Below are positions 21,314 through 34,027 of a stretch of 64,000 bases of DNA, one piece after another (positions within the stretch are counted from its first letter, which is position 1; every line of letters starts with the position of its first letter). A program made the translations under genes and the position numbers. The notes beneath the pieces were generated by a model that was not told the origin of the DNA, ran no database searches, and was given only the letters and a program-made list of their open reading frames with translations. This DNA comes from Scolecobasidium constrictum UM 578 (Eukaryota; Ascomycota; Dothideomycetes; Venturiales; Sympoventuriaceae), in assembly GCA_000611715.1 (NCBI GenBank), contig AZYM01000046.1:186001-250000 (forward strand), written 5' to 3'.

Positions 21314-23312
21314 ATGGCCATCCACTCCATCCTCCGGCGCGTCGTCCGCAACGAAGCCATCCGCATCGATCCCCCCGAGATATACAACTGGCGCATCGTC
21401 GCCCTAGCAAGCGCCGCCTGCTTCGCGGGCGCCCTCTTCGGCGTCGACGCAGGAATCATCGGCGGCGTCCTCGTCATGCCAGACTTCAAGCGCGAGTTCC
21501 GGCTGGACACCAAGACCCCCTCCGCCGTGGCCGACATATCAGGCAACCTCGTGACAACAATGCAAGCGGGCGCCGTAGCGGGCGCGCTCGTATGCAGCCC
21601 CTTCGCGGACCGCTACGGGCGCAAACCCTCGCTGCTGCTCGTGGCGATCGTGGGTTTCCTGGGCGGACTGATGCAGACGGTCTCGTATGGCCATTTCGCC
21701 GTCTTCTATATCGGGCGGTTCATCGAGGGGTTGGGCCTCGGTGCGGGGACGATGCTGGCGCCCACGTATGTTTCTGAGAATGCGCCGAGGGCGATCCGTG
21801 GGTTTTTGGTGGGGTTCTTTCAGCTGTTCCTTGTGGCGGGGAGTATGATGGCCTACTTCATCAATTACGGCGCGCTGAAACACCTCTCGGTAAGTCCATT
21901 TGACTCAGTGCTTGCACGAGTTGTCCCATCAACTGGATCCATGGCTAATGTGGATAGCCAATGGCGACATGGATGGTGCCCCTAGCCTGCCAGTGCATCT
22001 GCCCGCTCCTCCTGTTCATAAGCATGCTCTTCTGCCCCGAATCCCCACGCTGGCTCGCCTCCCAAGACGCCTGGGATGCCTCCGCCACCGTCCTGTCGGA
22101 TGTACGTCACCTGCCCGTGCAGCACCCGTACATCCAACAGGAACTGCTCGAGCTGCGCACCCAGCTGGACCACGAGAAGGAGGTCATGCGCGGCGCTGGG
22201 TTCTGGGAGTTGCAGAGGGAGTGCTGGTGTGTGCCGAGTAATCGGTTGAGAGCGCTGTTGACGATTGGGATGGTTACGTTTCAGCAGTGGACGGGTGTAC
22301 GTACCGATTTCCCATCCTACTCATTCTGATTCCTTGAGATGGATGCCATGCAATGCGATATGAGAGCTGACGTGATGAACAGACGGGCGCGATAAACTAC
22401 TACGCCCCCACAATCTTCAAGGGCCTCGGCCTCTCGAGCACGACAACCTCCCTCTTCGCGCAGGGCATCTACGGCGTCGTCAAGGTCGTCACCTGCCTCA
22501 TCTTCGTATTTTTCCTCGCCGACTCGCTCGGGCGCCGGTGGAGTCTGATGTGGAGCGGTGCCGTGCAGGGGTTCGCCATGTTCTTTGTCGGTTTTGTGGG
22601 TTTTCCCTTCCCTTGCGCCTACTTGATCTTACTGTTTGGTCTGGCCTGGCTTGGTTAGCATAGGTTGGGGCAAATGCTGATGATGATCGTTTCTAGTACT
22701 TGCGATTCGGACAGGATCTTGGGGCCGGGCAGCAGAGCGCGGGGAGTCCGCCACCAGCGGGCATCGCGGCGCTAGCGATGATATACATCTTCGCTGCGGC
22801 ATTCAACATGGGCTGGGGCCCCGTTTGTACGTTTCCTCTCCCCACTTCCCCATTTCATCCTCTCCTCCGCGACACTAACGCAAAGTGTGCACAGCATGGA
22901 TTTATTGCTCTGAGATTCCGACAAATCGTCTGCGATCCTACAACGTCGCTCTAGGCTCCCTCACGCACTGGGTCATGAACCTCGCCGTCTCCAAGGCCAC
23001 GCCCGTCATCCTCAACGCGACACCGTACGGCGCCTACTTCATCTTCGGATCATTCAATGTCGTCATGGCCATCTGTGCGTTTTGGCTTCCGGAGACAAAG
23101 GGCGTATGTACTCTTCTCATTCTTCTCCTCATGGTGTGGTTTGTTGAGGCTGACGTGCATACTAGGTCTCGTTGGAGAGGATGGATGAGTTGTTTGGTGG
23201 TGGGGCGGGCGAGATGCGTGATGTGGAGGATCTTGGGGTTGCGGCTAGGCAGGCGGAGAAGTTGGATGAGGAGGAGAGGGTGGAGGAGGTTAGGCATGTG
23301 TCTAAGACTTGA
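21314..23312 (+). CDS. MFS sugar porter (hexose/quinate transporter type)
   Basis: The exons join as 21314..21889, 21958..22296, 22383..22595, 22697..22826, 22895..23103 and 23166..23312, giving 537 residues, the usual size. Sugar-porter signatures are visible: GVDAGIIGGVLVMPDF in helix 1, PFADRYGRKP between helices 2 and 3, GRFIEGLGLGAGTMLAPTYVSENAP, PESPRW, FQQWTGTGAINYYAPTIF in helix 7, GWGPVSWIYCSEIPTNRLR and FWLPETKG after helix 12. About twelve hydrophobic segments are expected. The protein would import a monosaccharide or related polyol/quinate across the plasma membrane. In helix 7 the Asn seen in many hexose transporters (TGxNAINYYA) is replaced by Gly, so substrate prediction is uncertain. 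The C-terminal tail is acidic. Confidence 0.9.
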
Positions 23313-23834
23313 ACGCGCAAGTGAGCGGACTATCAGCCCGCACAGCGTAGATGTTGCGCTGGAGAGATGGGAATGCGCACCTTGCTGCGTCCACCTGTTC
23401 CTAATAGGCTATTGCCAATCAGCATCCATTACTCTTTATTGCGCTTGCGCGTTCTGTGTTCATCGATTGAGGTTGGCGCGTCACCTGAAACTTATCTTGT
23501 GAATGCATTGATTAGAATTGTGTCATGTGGAGCCTTTCATCATAGCATCTTCGATGCCACTGCCCTCGTTGTTGGACCCCCTCTCAGGACTCTCGAAGCG
23601 TCCGTCTGGAGTTCCAGACCGAGCCATGGAATGAGCCATATGGCCATCTTTGATGTGATCCATATAACAACGGACTCGACACATCGTCTGATCCTGCTGG
23701 CCTGCGGGTCTTCCTCAGCCATGCAGTCAGTCGACTAGCATAGCACCGTGGTCAGTTAGACAACACGCCCCTACACGGCCATCTAACCAAGCATTTATAG
23801 CGGTAATTCATCCCACCTGTCTCCCTCCCCCATC
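23313..23834. other. Convergent 3' flanks of the sugar porter and YKE2
   Basis: No domain-bearing frame or repeat is seen in this stretch of about 520 bp. Confidence 0.5.
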
Positions 23835-24252
23835 TCACTCCCCACCAGCAGCACCACCAGCCTTAACCTGCGCACTCACAATCTCCTGCCTCTTCCCCTC
23901 CATTTTTCCCTGCAAGCCCTCAATACTCTTCTCCACCCTCTCCACCTCGCCCCTGATATACCCCAGCCGACTCTCCACGCTCATCTTCGCGTCCTCGTGG
24001 CTCTGCTTCAGCAACACGGGCCCGACCATCTTGTAGATTGTGTTGTGCGGCTTTAAGGACGCGAACTCGGAGGAGACGGAGAGGTTCTCTTGTTCTTGGC
24101 TGGAGAGCGTTTGCCGGTGGGAGATGGCGGATTGGAGGTCTGAGCATTATTAGTATGTGCATGGCATTGGGGAGAGTGGTGGATGAGTTACCATTCTGGA
24201 GTTTTTGGAACTCGTCTGAGAGGGATTGGAGGTGCGCTTTGGGGTCGGCCAT
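23835..24252 (-). CDS. YKE2: Prefoldin subunit 6
   Basis: Two exons, 24192..24252 and 23835..24139, give 121 residues. The protein is a short beta-type prefoldin: an N-terminal coiled coil (KAHLQSLSDEFQKLQNDLQSAISHRQ is split by the intron after LQN), a central hairpin segment near NTIYKMVGPVLLKQ that is the hallmark of this subunit, and a C-terminal coiled coil (GEVERVEKSIEGLQGKMEGK). Prefoldin is the cytosolic hexamer that hands nascent actin and tubulin to CCT. The tail is Ala/Gly-rich. The start is the first ATG that gives the canonical ADPKAHLQ N-terminus. It is divergent from VPS4. Confidence 0.92.
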
Positions 24253-24707
24253 GCTGCTCAATCGAATGAGGCGAGAGATTCCACAGACTTCTGATATATG
24301 TACGCGACTGGGAACAGGAGATTGTTAAGCATTAGAATGTCGTGGTGCTAGCTTGTTCCTGCCATGCATGTTATGATATCCATTCAATGTCTATAGTGGG
24401 GCAAGGCAACCCCGGTCCGTGGATCATGTCAACTCTCCACCACAACATGCGACTGTTCATACACGAAACACGCGGGATCTGTATTCGAGTGTTGACTTAG
24501 ACTATCTCTTCTCGATTCCCTCCTCGAAGGCCTCGTCGTCACCCGCACACCGCCACCGCCTTCGCCTTCGCCGCGCCGAAACCGGTTGCCTTCTGCCGCC
24601 GCCCGCGCCCTCCAAACACCACATCCCGCACCTCTCACTAACAGTACAAAGAGACACAAATACACACAAACACATAGAGCAGCGTCCCAACTTTTCCATC
24701 GCCCAGC
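24253..24707. other. Divergent promoter region between YKE2 and VPS4
   Basis: 455 bp between two outward starts. CT-rich, CCTTCGCC-type runs near 24540-24600 resemble fungal leader sequence. No named element. Confidence 0.45.
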
Positions 24708-26129
24708 ATGAGCGGGCACATCGACTGGGTGGGCCGCGCCATCGAGACGGTCAAGAAGGCCATCGAGTTCGACGAGGCGGCCAACTACGAGGAGGCCTAC
24801 AAGACGTACATGTCCGCGCTCGAGCTCTTCATGCTGGCCATCAAGTGGGAGAAGAGCGAGGCCTCGAAGCAGATCCTCAAGAAGAAGGTCGCCGAGTACA
24901 TGGACCGCGCCGAGAAGCTGAAGAAGCATTTGGGTTCCAAGGAGAATGGCGGGGGCAAGAAACCGGCGGCCATGGGCGCGAACGGGAAGGCGGGCACGAA
25001 TGGCGCGGGGAAGGATGATGGGGGGGATGAGGACGCGGATAGCAAGAAATTGAGGGGCGCGCTGGCCGGCGCGATATTAAGCGAGAAACCGAATATACGA
25101 TGGGAGGACGTGGCGGGCCTGGAGCAGGCGAAGGAGGCACTCAAGGAGGCCGTCATCCTACCCATCAAGTTCCCGCATCTGTTCCAGGGGAAGCGGCAGC
25201 CCTGGAAGGGCATTCTGCTGTACGGCCCGCCGGGCACCGGTAAATCGTATCTGGCAAAGGCGGTCGCGACGGAGGCGAACAGCACCTTCTTCAGCGTGAG
25301 CAGTAGTGACTTGGTGAGTAAGTGGATGGGCGAGTCGGAGCGGTATGTTCATCTCCTCTCCACACATATATATATGATGGAAGCGCTAATAGTGGATGTG
25401 CTATAGACTAGTCAAGCAACTCTTCAACATGGCCCGCGAAAACAAACCCTCCATCATCTTCATCGACGAAATCGACGCCCTCTGCGGCCCCCGCGGCGAA
25501 GGCGAATCCGAAGCCTCGCGCCGCATAAAAACAGAGATGCTCGTGCAAATGGATGGCGTCGGCAAGGACAGCCGCGGAGTGTTGATCCTCGGCGCCACAA
25601 ACATCCCCTGGCAGCTCGACGCGGCCATCCGGCGAAGATTCCAGCGCAGAGTACACATAAGTCTGCCGGATCTGCCGGCGCGGATGAAGATGTTTGAGCT
25701 GGCCGTGGGGAGTACGCCGTGTGAGTTGGGGCCCGGGGATTATAAGAGGTTGGCGGGGTTGAGTGAGGGGTACAGTGGGAGTGATATTGCTATTGCGGTG
25801 CAGGATGCGCTTATGCAGCCTGTGCGGAAGATTCAGACGGCGACGCATTACAAGAAGGTACATAATACCCGCCATCCGTGCTGTTCAATACTAATGCTTA
25901 TGCACAGGTCATGGTCGATGGCGTGGAGAAGCTGACGCCTTGTTCGCCTGGTGATGCGGGAGCTATGGAAATGGACTGGACGCAAGTGGAGAGCGAGCAG
26001 TTACAGGAACCACCACTGAACCTGAAGGACTTCGAGAAGGCGATCAAGACCGCGAGACCGACGGTCAGTGGGGAAGACCTGAAGAGGAACGCCGAGTGGA
26101 CAAAGGAGTTTGGAAGCGAAGGCAACTGA
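24708..26129 (+). CDS. VPS4: AAA ATPase Vps4 (ESCRT-III disassembly)
   Basis: Three exons, 24708..25342, 25407..25857 and 25908..26129, give 435 residues. An N-terminal MIT domain (about 5-75, WVGRAIETVKKAIEFDEAANYEEA) is joined by a Gly/Lys-rich linker to one AAA cassette with Walker A GPPGTGKS, Walker B IIFIDEIDAL, and a sensor/arginine-finger region GATNIPWQLDAAIRRRF. The Vps4-specific C-terminal helices include PTVSGEDLKRNAEWTKEFG. It removes ESCRT-III filaments in multivesicular-body formation, cytokinesis and nuclear-envelope repair. All catalytic residues look intact and the length matches yeast Vps4. Confidence 0.95.
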
Positions 26130-27909
26130 TGAAGCGGGCAAAAGCTCAGAGAGCTACAGGCAGAGGCATAGAGGATCATCCTAGGACTCCAATGTCGAAA
26201 TGTGGTTGGATGTTTCCGCAGCACACGAACGCGCAAGTCGTCCTGGACAGCCAGTCACCACAAGTGTGACAGTCGTGCGCTATTGAGAGGCGAGGCTGGG
26301 GGGAAGCATCGCCATCGTCTTCTTCACGGTTATTGCGCGCATGGATCCTGCTTGGTCTGCCGGGCGCGGTGAAGAGTTGTGTGTGTGTGCATAAGAAGGT
26401 TCTTGGATTCGTTCGGAAAGACACGAGATATATGTAGACAAGTAGCAGAGATGCGAACAATGAATACCCTCCCTTCCGAGCACACTGAAGATAACTGAAG
26501 CGTAGATATGCATGAAGGTCGCGAAACCCCCAACGCTTAATGGCTCATAGGCAAGATAGCCAGCATCGTCGTGAGGATGGCGAATGCATCGCTTGCGTTC
26601 CTGCACAGAGGAGGTGTAATATGTTGTCAGCTTACCGCTCGACTGAGCGTGGAGGACAGCTTCATTCAACCAGATCCAAATGCTCACCAAGTCGTGGCTT
26701 CGGTGTCGGAATCTTGCAGATCGATGATGGATGCTCCGTTGCGTGACTGTGTACTGTGTAGATTCGATGGACTAACTGCCTCTCACCAAACAATGAACTC
26801 CATGCTCTTACAGCTCGCTACCTGAACGAGATCTTATGACTATTACAGAGGCTATAGACCGTCGGTAAATGACTCGGAATAGATAGAGTAGGTAACAACC
26901 ATCAGGTGACTTAGTACTAGTGGTGACAGAACGGAGCTTTCCTTCTCGGATCTGATTCCGTCATAGATCGTGAGCACATGCACGACATACAAGCTTGAGA
27001 GCTTGATGCAAGTCGTGTACCAGATACACCTCACATCCGCTTGACATTTTTGAGCTTCTTTAAGGTCACCACCAGACGACAGCAACAGGTATTATAAGAT
27101 TTGCGGTCTCTCTCTCGTCTCTTGGTCGCAGAGGAAAAAGTTCTGTTCCTCGGTTCCATAAATTTTTGAGTAGATCGCGCGTCAGTGGGCGAGTCGTGCC
27201 GAGAGTCACGATCTATGGGACTTTCGGCTCACGCCACGGACCCGAATGGGCATGAACCCACTGTCTGAATCGTGGAATGACTTCTCAATATTTGGCCGTG
27301 ATCTTGCAAATACGCCGAGCGGAACTCGTGATTCATGTTGCGAATGACACAGCTGGTGCTACCAACAAAGCGCGTGTACATTTGATTAGAAGTCGTAGAA
27401 AGAGATGCACAAAGAAATGGTCTTGTAGCAGTACAATCACAGGCAATCCGGAACGGACCTCGCACCGGGTGGTTCACGACGATCGATTTGGGGCTGGGCG
27501 TGCGGAGCGCAGTGGGTGTCGCAGGTCGCCATTTGCTTTGCTGCGCCGAGTACGTCATTGCCAGCAGCTCCCCCCAAGCCATACATCACCACACAGCGGC
27601 GCGCTTCCCTGCAGCAGCACCTTCATCTTCTGCATCTCCAACCTCGAAAACTCCGGCAAGCTGCGGAAGAGGTGTGTGTGTCATTCTTAACATCCTAATA
27701 ATCATTCTGCTTCTTTTCTTTTGTCGCGCGCGTGCGAGCTCTCACGAAAGAAGTTTGTGGAGAGGAGAAGAGATCCCCTGTGCTTATCGTTCGTCGCCGA
27801 ATTTGGAGCTAGGACGGACGGCCAGCACGGTTCACCGCCAGCGGATCTACTGGACAAGACTCGAGATATTGCAGCGCAACGGGAGGAATAACAACAAACA
27901 CAAGCAACA
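26130..27909. other. 1.8-kb intergenic stretch, no gene supported
   Basis: Several 60-150-codon open frames occur on both strands, but none shows a domain, a believable splice join or codon bias like the neighbours. The last few hundred bases, with CA- and A-rich runs before 27910, look like the leader of the SLM1-like gene. Confidence 0.45.
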
Positions 27910-30859
27910 ATGTCTGCGCGAGCGAGGACAGCGAGCTACGACAGCTATGGCGGGCTAAATAGTAAGAGATCCTACCATCGTGAAAGTTGTATATGCCACA
28001 TACTGACGCGCACATGCACAGACGGAGGACCACTCTCCGGCAAAGCCACCGACAGCTCAGCTCTCGCCAACGCAAGCAACCGCCCCACCAGCGCCGCCTA
28101 CTCGTATGCGCCGGGCGATGACATCGACGCTACCGGCCCAACGGTGCAGCAGCTCGAGGGCGCGGGTCTGCACCGCACAGCGTCGTCAAGCTCCAAAGCC
28201 GCGGGTGGAGGAAGCGTTTCGCGCCGCAACACGCTCAGTCGCAAGTCGAGTCTGAAGCGCAGTGGGAGCCGGAAGAGCCTCGCTGCGGGGAGTATCAAGG
28301 GCGTGCAGATTGATGATCCGAAACGTGCGGTGGGCGATGAGTATAACAGCGCTTTCTACTGCCCCGTACCCACGACTGGGAGTCCGACTGAGATTCTCGC
28401 TAATCGCTTTCAAGGTGCGTGCGCGTTGCATACCCTCTTCCGCTAACTACAGATATACTAACAGGCACATGCAACAGCATGGCGCAAGTTCCTCAAAGAC
28501 CTCATCGCCTACTTCAAAGAAGTCCAAACCAGCTACGAGCACCGGTCCAAAGCCCTCCTCAAAGTCGCAAACGTAATCAACAACACCACCGCGCCCTCCA
28601 TCTTCCTCGCTTCCGGCGGCCTCAACGAAGCCAACCGCATCCTGCGCGACTACCACCGCCAGGCCGTCTCTGAGGCCAACAAGGCCCGCGACATTGAGGA
28701 CGACGTCATCACGCAGCTGGCGGGGCTGAGGGCGGATCTCGGCCAGAAGATCAAGGAGATTAAGAGTCTGAGTGGGGACTTTAAGAATTCGGTGGAGAAG
28801 GAGAAGGATCATACGAGGAGGGCAGTGAATGGGCTGCAGGAGGCGCTGGCGGTCGTGGATAGGGATAGCTCTGCGCTTGTGGGTAAAGAGGATCCGTACA
28901 TCATTCGGTTGGGCGTGGACAGGCAGATTGAGCGGCAGATCGATGAGGAGAACTATCTTCACAGGGTGAGGCAAGCACATCCACTCGCATTGTTGAAGTA
29001 CTAACACGGTGGACAGGCCTACTTGAACCTCGAAGGTTCAGGCCGCGAACTCGAGTCGATTGTCGTGGGCGAGGTGCAAAAAGCATACAATGCACTTGCA
29101 GGCATCCTCAAGCGCGAAGCCGACGAATCGTACAATACCGTCGATGCCCTGCGCTCAGGCCCAGTCACTATTCCCAAGGATCTGGAATGGAACCACTTCA
29201 TTGACAGCGATCCTCACTTCATCAGCGCAGATACACCGCTCAGAAAAGTCGAAGACATCGAGTACCCAGGTAAACTGCATCCAGCTGCAGCCGAAGTGCG
29301 CGCAGGCATGCTCGAGCGCAAGAGCAAGTATTTGAAGAGCTACACTCCAGGCTGGTGCGTTCACCTCACTCCGCATCTAATACTGCTAATCTCATCACGC
29401 ATAATACAGGTACGTGCTCTCGCCAACGCATCTCCACGAGTTCAAGTCTGCCGACCACATCTACTCGCAATCGCCTGTCATGTCGCTCCTCCTCTCCGAT
29501 CAGAAGCTGGGCTCGCACTCGCAGCCCGGCTCCAGCAGCCATAAGTTCATGCTCAAGGGCCGTCAGACGGGATCTATGCATCGCGGGCACAGCTGGGTCT
29601 TCCGTGCCGAGACGTACGACACCATGCTCGCGTGGTTCGACGATATCCGCAACCTGACGGAGAAGACGGGCGAGGAGCGCAACGCATTTGTGCGAAAGCA
29701 TGCGCGCTCGTTCAGCCAGGGCTCGCATCGCGCGTCGAGTATCAGCGGGGATAGCGCACTCGACGAGGACGAGGCTGATGAGGTCCCCTTCTCATCGGCA
29801 GGGAGTGTGAGACAGGGAGTGGATGGGGTTGATCATGCGAACCAACATTATGAGGCGCCTCCCAAGCGACCAGAACCAGGTGGGCGATTTCCGTCGGATC
29901 TCAATGTCTTGCAGCTGAACCGTGGGCTAAGGGATCCAAGTAGCGGGAGCAGCAGCGGCGAGGCGGCGGAGCGTGCTGTCCAACAACCACACCAAGATCT
30001 AAGCACCATGTCTGGCGGTCTCCAGCAGGAGACGAACACGGCGTTCCCGCTTGTGGCGGTGGCGGCGGCTGCGGGGGGTCCGGAGACCGTGAAGCGCGAT
30101 GTTCCTATCGATGGCACGTTTGCGACGAACCCGGCACCGCAGCAGCGTGAGCTGCCGCCTGTCATCGCGCAGCCGGCCCCCCAGCGACCCGCACAGCAGT
30201 ACTCCGGCGCCGAATCGCTCGTTACAAATCCTCTTCCACCCGCACAGGCCTCGGCACTCCCACCATCGCAGGATCCCTTCCTCGCGGGCGGTGTAGGCGA
30301 CAACCTCACGCGGCACGACAGCAATTACGCAGGGTGGATGGCTCCTGCCGCCATTGGAGCAGCAGGCGGTGCCGCAGCCGTGGGGACAGGCGCGTACTGG
30401 CGCCAGAAGAGGGAGGAGGCCGAGGCGAGAGCTGATGACAGCATCCCCGACCCCGCACCCGCAGCAGACGGCGCAGGCAGTCCCGCTGCCTCAGCAGGCG
30501 TCCTCCCCCTCCCACCTGTGTCAACGCAGAAATCTCCAACGGAGGAACCGATCGCCGCCTCCAGCCCCGTGGAGCCCATCCTCACCACGCCTATCACGTC
30601 CTCCGCTGGCCGAGGAGGCGCGGCGTCAGCGTCTATACTCAGCGCGTCCACGGCCGGGACGGAACTCACGGAGTCCCCGCCCAGATCGAGGGACGGAGAG
30701 GAGCAGGTGGGGCACACGCTGTACGACACCGCGAGGGATGGGAGTGTGAATGCGAGGCCGACGGGACGGTGGCCCGTGCTGAGGCATGATACCGACGTTT
30801 CGGTGCGGGATTTGCATGTCCCTGGGGAGTTTCCGAGGGGCGGTGCGGGTGGGTTGTAG
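27910..30859 (+). CDS. SLM1: SLM1-like PH/BAR-domain eisosome and TORC2 effector
   Basis: The exons join as 27910..27961, 28022..28414, 28478..28965, 29017..29354 and 29410..30859, giving 906 residues. A Ser/Arg-rich N-terminus carries basic serine clusters (SRRNTLSRKSSLKRSGSRKS) typical of phosphosites. A BAR/F-BAR-like coiled region follows (AWRKFLKDLIAYFKE through LNLEGSGRELESIVV). A PH domain comes next (WYVLSPTHLHEFKSADH to SWVFRAETYDTMLAWFDDI), then a long disordered Pro/Ala/Ser-rich tail. Slm proteins bind PI(4,5)P2 and sit at eisosomes, where membrane stress moves them to activate TORC2. The tail is much longer than in yeast. A hydrophobic Ala/Gly stretch near WMAPAAIGAAGGAAAVGTGAYW resembles a membrane segment and deserves a look. 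Confidence 0.85.
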
Positions 30860-32973
30860 GCGAGCTGCAAGACGTCAGTGGATCAGAATGAATGATGTGG
30901 AATAAGTGGTTGGTGGGATGGGCGTTGCGTGTGGTTTTCCGTTGGTTTGCTTGTGTGTAAGTGATATCCTAAGTTTGCCGTATATATATCATAGGGTTAG
31001 CCTTGCGTGTTTGGATTGAATGTACATAGTCTCTCTCCTGTTTGTATCCGCATCTGTCTTAGCAGTGTCAAGTTGTGAAGTTACAGTCTGATTATCGATA
31101 GCTCTGGATTTCTTCGAAATATTTTGCTTCTGCTCTTCGCCGCGTGCATGAGGCGTTGTCTGTCTGAAGTTTAACGAATGAAGCGGAGGCGATCGTAGCT
31201 TTTTCCACTTATTGCCTTGCTGGACTTCACGATCGTGTTCTTGTTTTCGTCTGGACTGAAGCCCAGCTGGTTGGCGATCTGTTCACCTTAGTTTGGTGTT
31301 CGCGGACCTCTTGAAGCATTCGACGTCTGAAGTCTTCGAGAGAAGCGTAGAATGAGGTTGCTTTTGCGTTCTGGCCGTGGCGACGCCCTGCCACGTCACG
31401 TGATATGGTGCTTCAATCGTATCGCGGCATACCGTCAAAGTTGGATGCTGTCGAAGCAGGTAGGGAATGGAGTTCCTCGGCCGCTGCAGTGCTCGTTATT
31501 GGCTCTTGCTCTCTTCTTGTTAGAAGGGTTAAAACGTAAATATTATTCGCTTCTGCCGAAGCGGAATGATTATCGAGTATCGAATGTTGAATGCTCAAAG
31601 TCTTGGTGATGCGAGAGGTCAGTCTTGGAAGTTCTTCATATTCTCTTGGGCCGCGTCGGAAAGCGCCAGGAACAAGGTTCGCTCCTTCCTATGCTGGGCA
31701 TCCGATGCATATGGTCTGGGGATGAGGTCTGGGCAAGCAACGAAAGATTCTGTGCATCGAAGCGAATCGAAGCAATTTTTCCTTTTGATGTGTATGCATT
31801 GTAACCTCAGAGATGGGAGAGCGTTGGCCTGGACTCAACACCAAGCGCATGGGATAGCAAGGTGGGACGACGTCATCGCATCACGACAAAATTTAAAAGA
31901 GAGCGGAATGTACGGCCGCAGAACAACATGCTTTTAAATCAGCATCAGTGAGAAATATGAGCAGCCGGATGACCATGGAGATGTCTGCCTGCTGAATGTA
32001 TAAGCGGGCGATATACTAATCCAGATCAGACTCCAATATTCGTTTCGCTCGCAAGGTACAGGCATCCATGTCAACCTTGCGCTCGGCGACCGAGCACGAC
32101 ATGCTCGTTTCCCGTCTCGTCTCGAGTTGGGTTGGAACGCGTGTTATCACGGTGGGGTGCAGGAGGGGCACAAGGGCCTAATTATCAATTCGATTCAACG
32201 TTATGCATGGCATTTTGTGATCGGTGTCGGTCTTGTCACACATCGCGCAGACAAAGACTCGCGTTGTGCATCGTGGATAACTCCGGATCATATTGGGATA
32301 CTGACGTACCACACATCCATCGCGAGATCTTGTGACTCACGGTTGTGAGATGGATGAGTAGGTAACTCGGTGGTATAGTGATCGGGTCCGATTAAGCGCG
32401 AATCCAGGTGGCGGAATTCACAGAATGATGCGTGCTGCAGGCGCTCGTATGGTGTTTCTCAGCGGAGCGACAACGGTTTTACGAAGGAGCTTACTATTGC
32501 TCCAAGTCCGGTGTGGGTCTCGGATCTCAGAAACGATAGTAAGAGGGATTCGACCGCCGCTTTACCCACTGCAGACACTTTCAGCTGATAAGTCATGCTA
32601 CTCGGCGCCGCGAGGAGATTGATTCGCTCGCTTGGAAAAGCTAGAGCGAGAACTGCTCCACCGAGACGAGCGTTACGCAAGCTAAACCTGCATAGCAGCG
32701 GACCAGGATAAGGCTTGACGCCATGATCTCTCGGCCTTAGCAATGTTTCCGCCGCGCTTTCGAACATAACGGAGGAAAAGCGTGGCATCGTGCATCACGC
32801 AAGTCGCAAGATAGTGGAGCAAGGGCGCGGGAGCGGGTGGTATATAGTCAATGGCATGTCCCGTCTTTTGGGTTGCAGTATCAAAATATCTTCACCGAGA
32901 ATACAATTGTCTAAGGACAGAACAAATCATCATCATACGACTACAAAGATCTACTACTACAACCACAGCTACA
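30860..32973. other. 2.1-kb intergenic stretch, no gene supported
   Basis: The AT-richer sequence after the SLM1-like gene has only short open frames without recognisable features. The last part holds the TATA-like site of the small gene at 32974. Confidence 0.45.
32841..32847 (+). promoter_or_regulatory. TATA-like box
   Basis: TATATAG lies 133 bp before the ATG at 32974. It supports a transcription start for the small gene there, but only weakly. Confidence 0.3.
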
Positions 32974-33255
32974 ATGTCCGCCGCACACACTCTTCCAAAG
33001 TCGCACCGCGTCTACATCACCAACCTCGTCGGTGGCCAGGCACTTCTCATCGACCAATGCCAGGAAGACGACATGACTTCTGAACTGCGCGACGCCATCA
33101 ACCGCTCCATCGCGAAGGAGGCTCTCTCCACACCCAGCCTAACACCATCCACGACCGCTGCCTCGACTCCATTCTCAACGCCATCATCCTCACGAAGGTC
33201 GAGCAACAGCTCCTCCCCTCGCTCCTTCAGCTTCATCCCAGACGACGCATTCTGA
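32974..33255 (+). CDS. Small Ser/Thr-rich hypothetical protein
   Basis: An intronless frame of 93 residues. The N-terminal half (HRVYITNLVGGQALLIDQ and then a charged helix, SELRDAINRSIAKEAL) looks folded; the second half is a low-complexity Ser/Thr/Pro tail ending RSFSFIPDDAF. Coding support is a clean A-rich Kozak context (ACAATGTC), an upstream TATA-like site, and codon use like nearby genes. I do not recognise the family. No signal peptide or membrane segment is seen. It could be a stress- or light-responsive small protein, but nothing in the sequence shows that. Confidence 0.55.
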   Translation: MSAAHTLPKSHRVYITNLVGGQALLIDQCQEDDMTSELRDAINRSIAKEALSTPSLTPSTTAASTPFSTPSSSRRSSNSSSPRSFSFIPDDAF

Positions 33256-34027
33256 TCACGCTCGATCGATCATGGGAGGTCTTTTCTGTTGAGAACTGTC
33301 GGTGTGCCTTGTGCATGCGACCACGGATGAAGTGGAGTCCAGACTGCCAAAAACTTGAACAACTGATGGCTATTATCAAGCAAAACACGCTTGAGAGCCA
33401 ATGAGCATCTCGAGCACCCCGAGAATCTGTCGTGCGATCATCGCGGAGCGGAAGCCTTGGGAACATGCATACCGAGTATGCACCCCACGTGTGGGGGGCT
33501 TTCTAATTGCACCACGACGCACGAACAGTCGTCACGAGACGGGAAGCAAGCATGCTGAGCAAGAGACTTTTCGTCTGTGCTTACTATCGGCAAGGAGGAG
33601 GATTGGTGATCGGCAGGCCGATTTTTTGCAGCGATCTTTGCGTTCATGCATGAAGCGTTCTTGTTGGGGAATGGGTGGGAAAAGGGCATCGGCGTCATGG
33701 GTTTGTGGGTCCACGTGGAGGAGTATTATCAATTCACGAATTTAATGATGCTGAGGGCATGAGACTGGAAAATTGGACAATGAGATCCATGTTTTGTGAG
33801 CCTACTAGCTTGAGATGCCAAATGAAATTCCTTGCATTCATACAGCGATATGTATCATTTACTTCGTCATACGAGATTCGATAAAGCAAACCTAGGTTCA
33901 CTGCAATTCAGTGAAACAAAGTCGAGTCCTTGATTTGTTTGGAAGGCTTCAGCTTTTTCTTGATCAAAGCCGTGGGCCTCTGCCATGGACTCGCCATGCC
34001 TACACTTAACGTTGAATACTCAACACA
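33256..34027. other. Intergenic region, nothing recognised
   Basis: Short frames only; no domain, repeat or RNA gene was found in this 0.8-kb stretch. Confidence 0.45.

Noticed and set aside
32345..32415. tRNA-like words (GGTGGTATAGTG and GCGCGAATCC)
   Set aside because: The spacing is too short and the acceptor and T stems do not pair.
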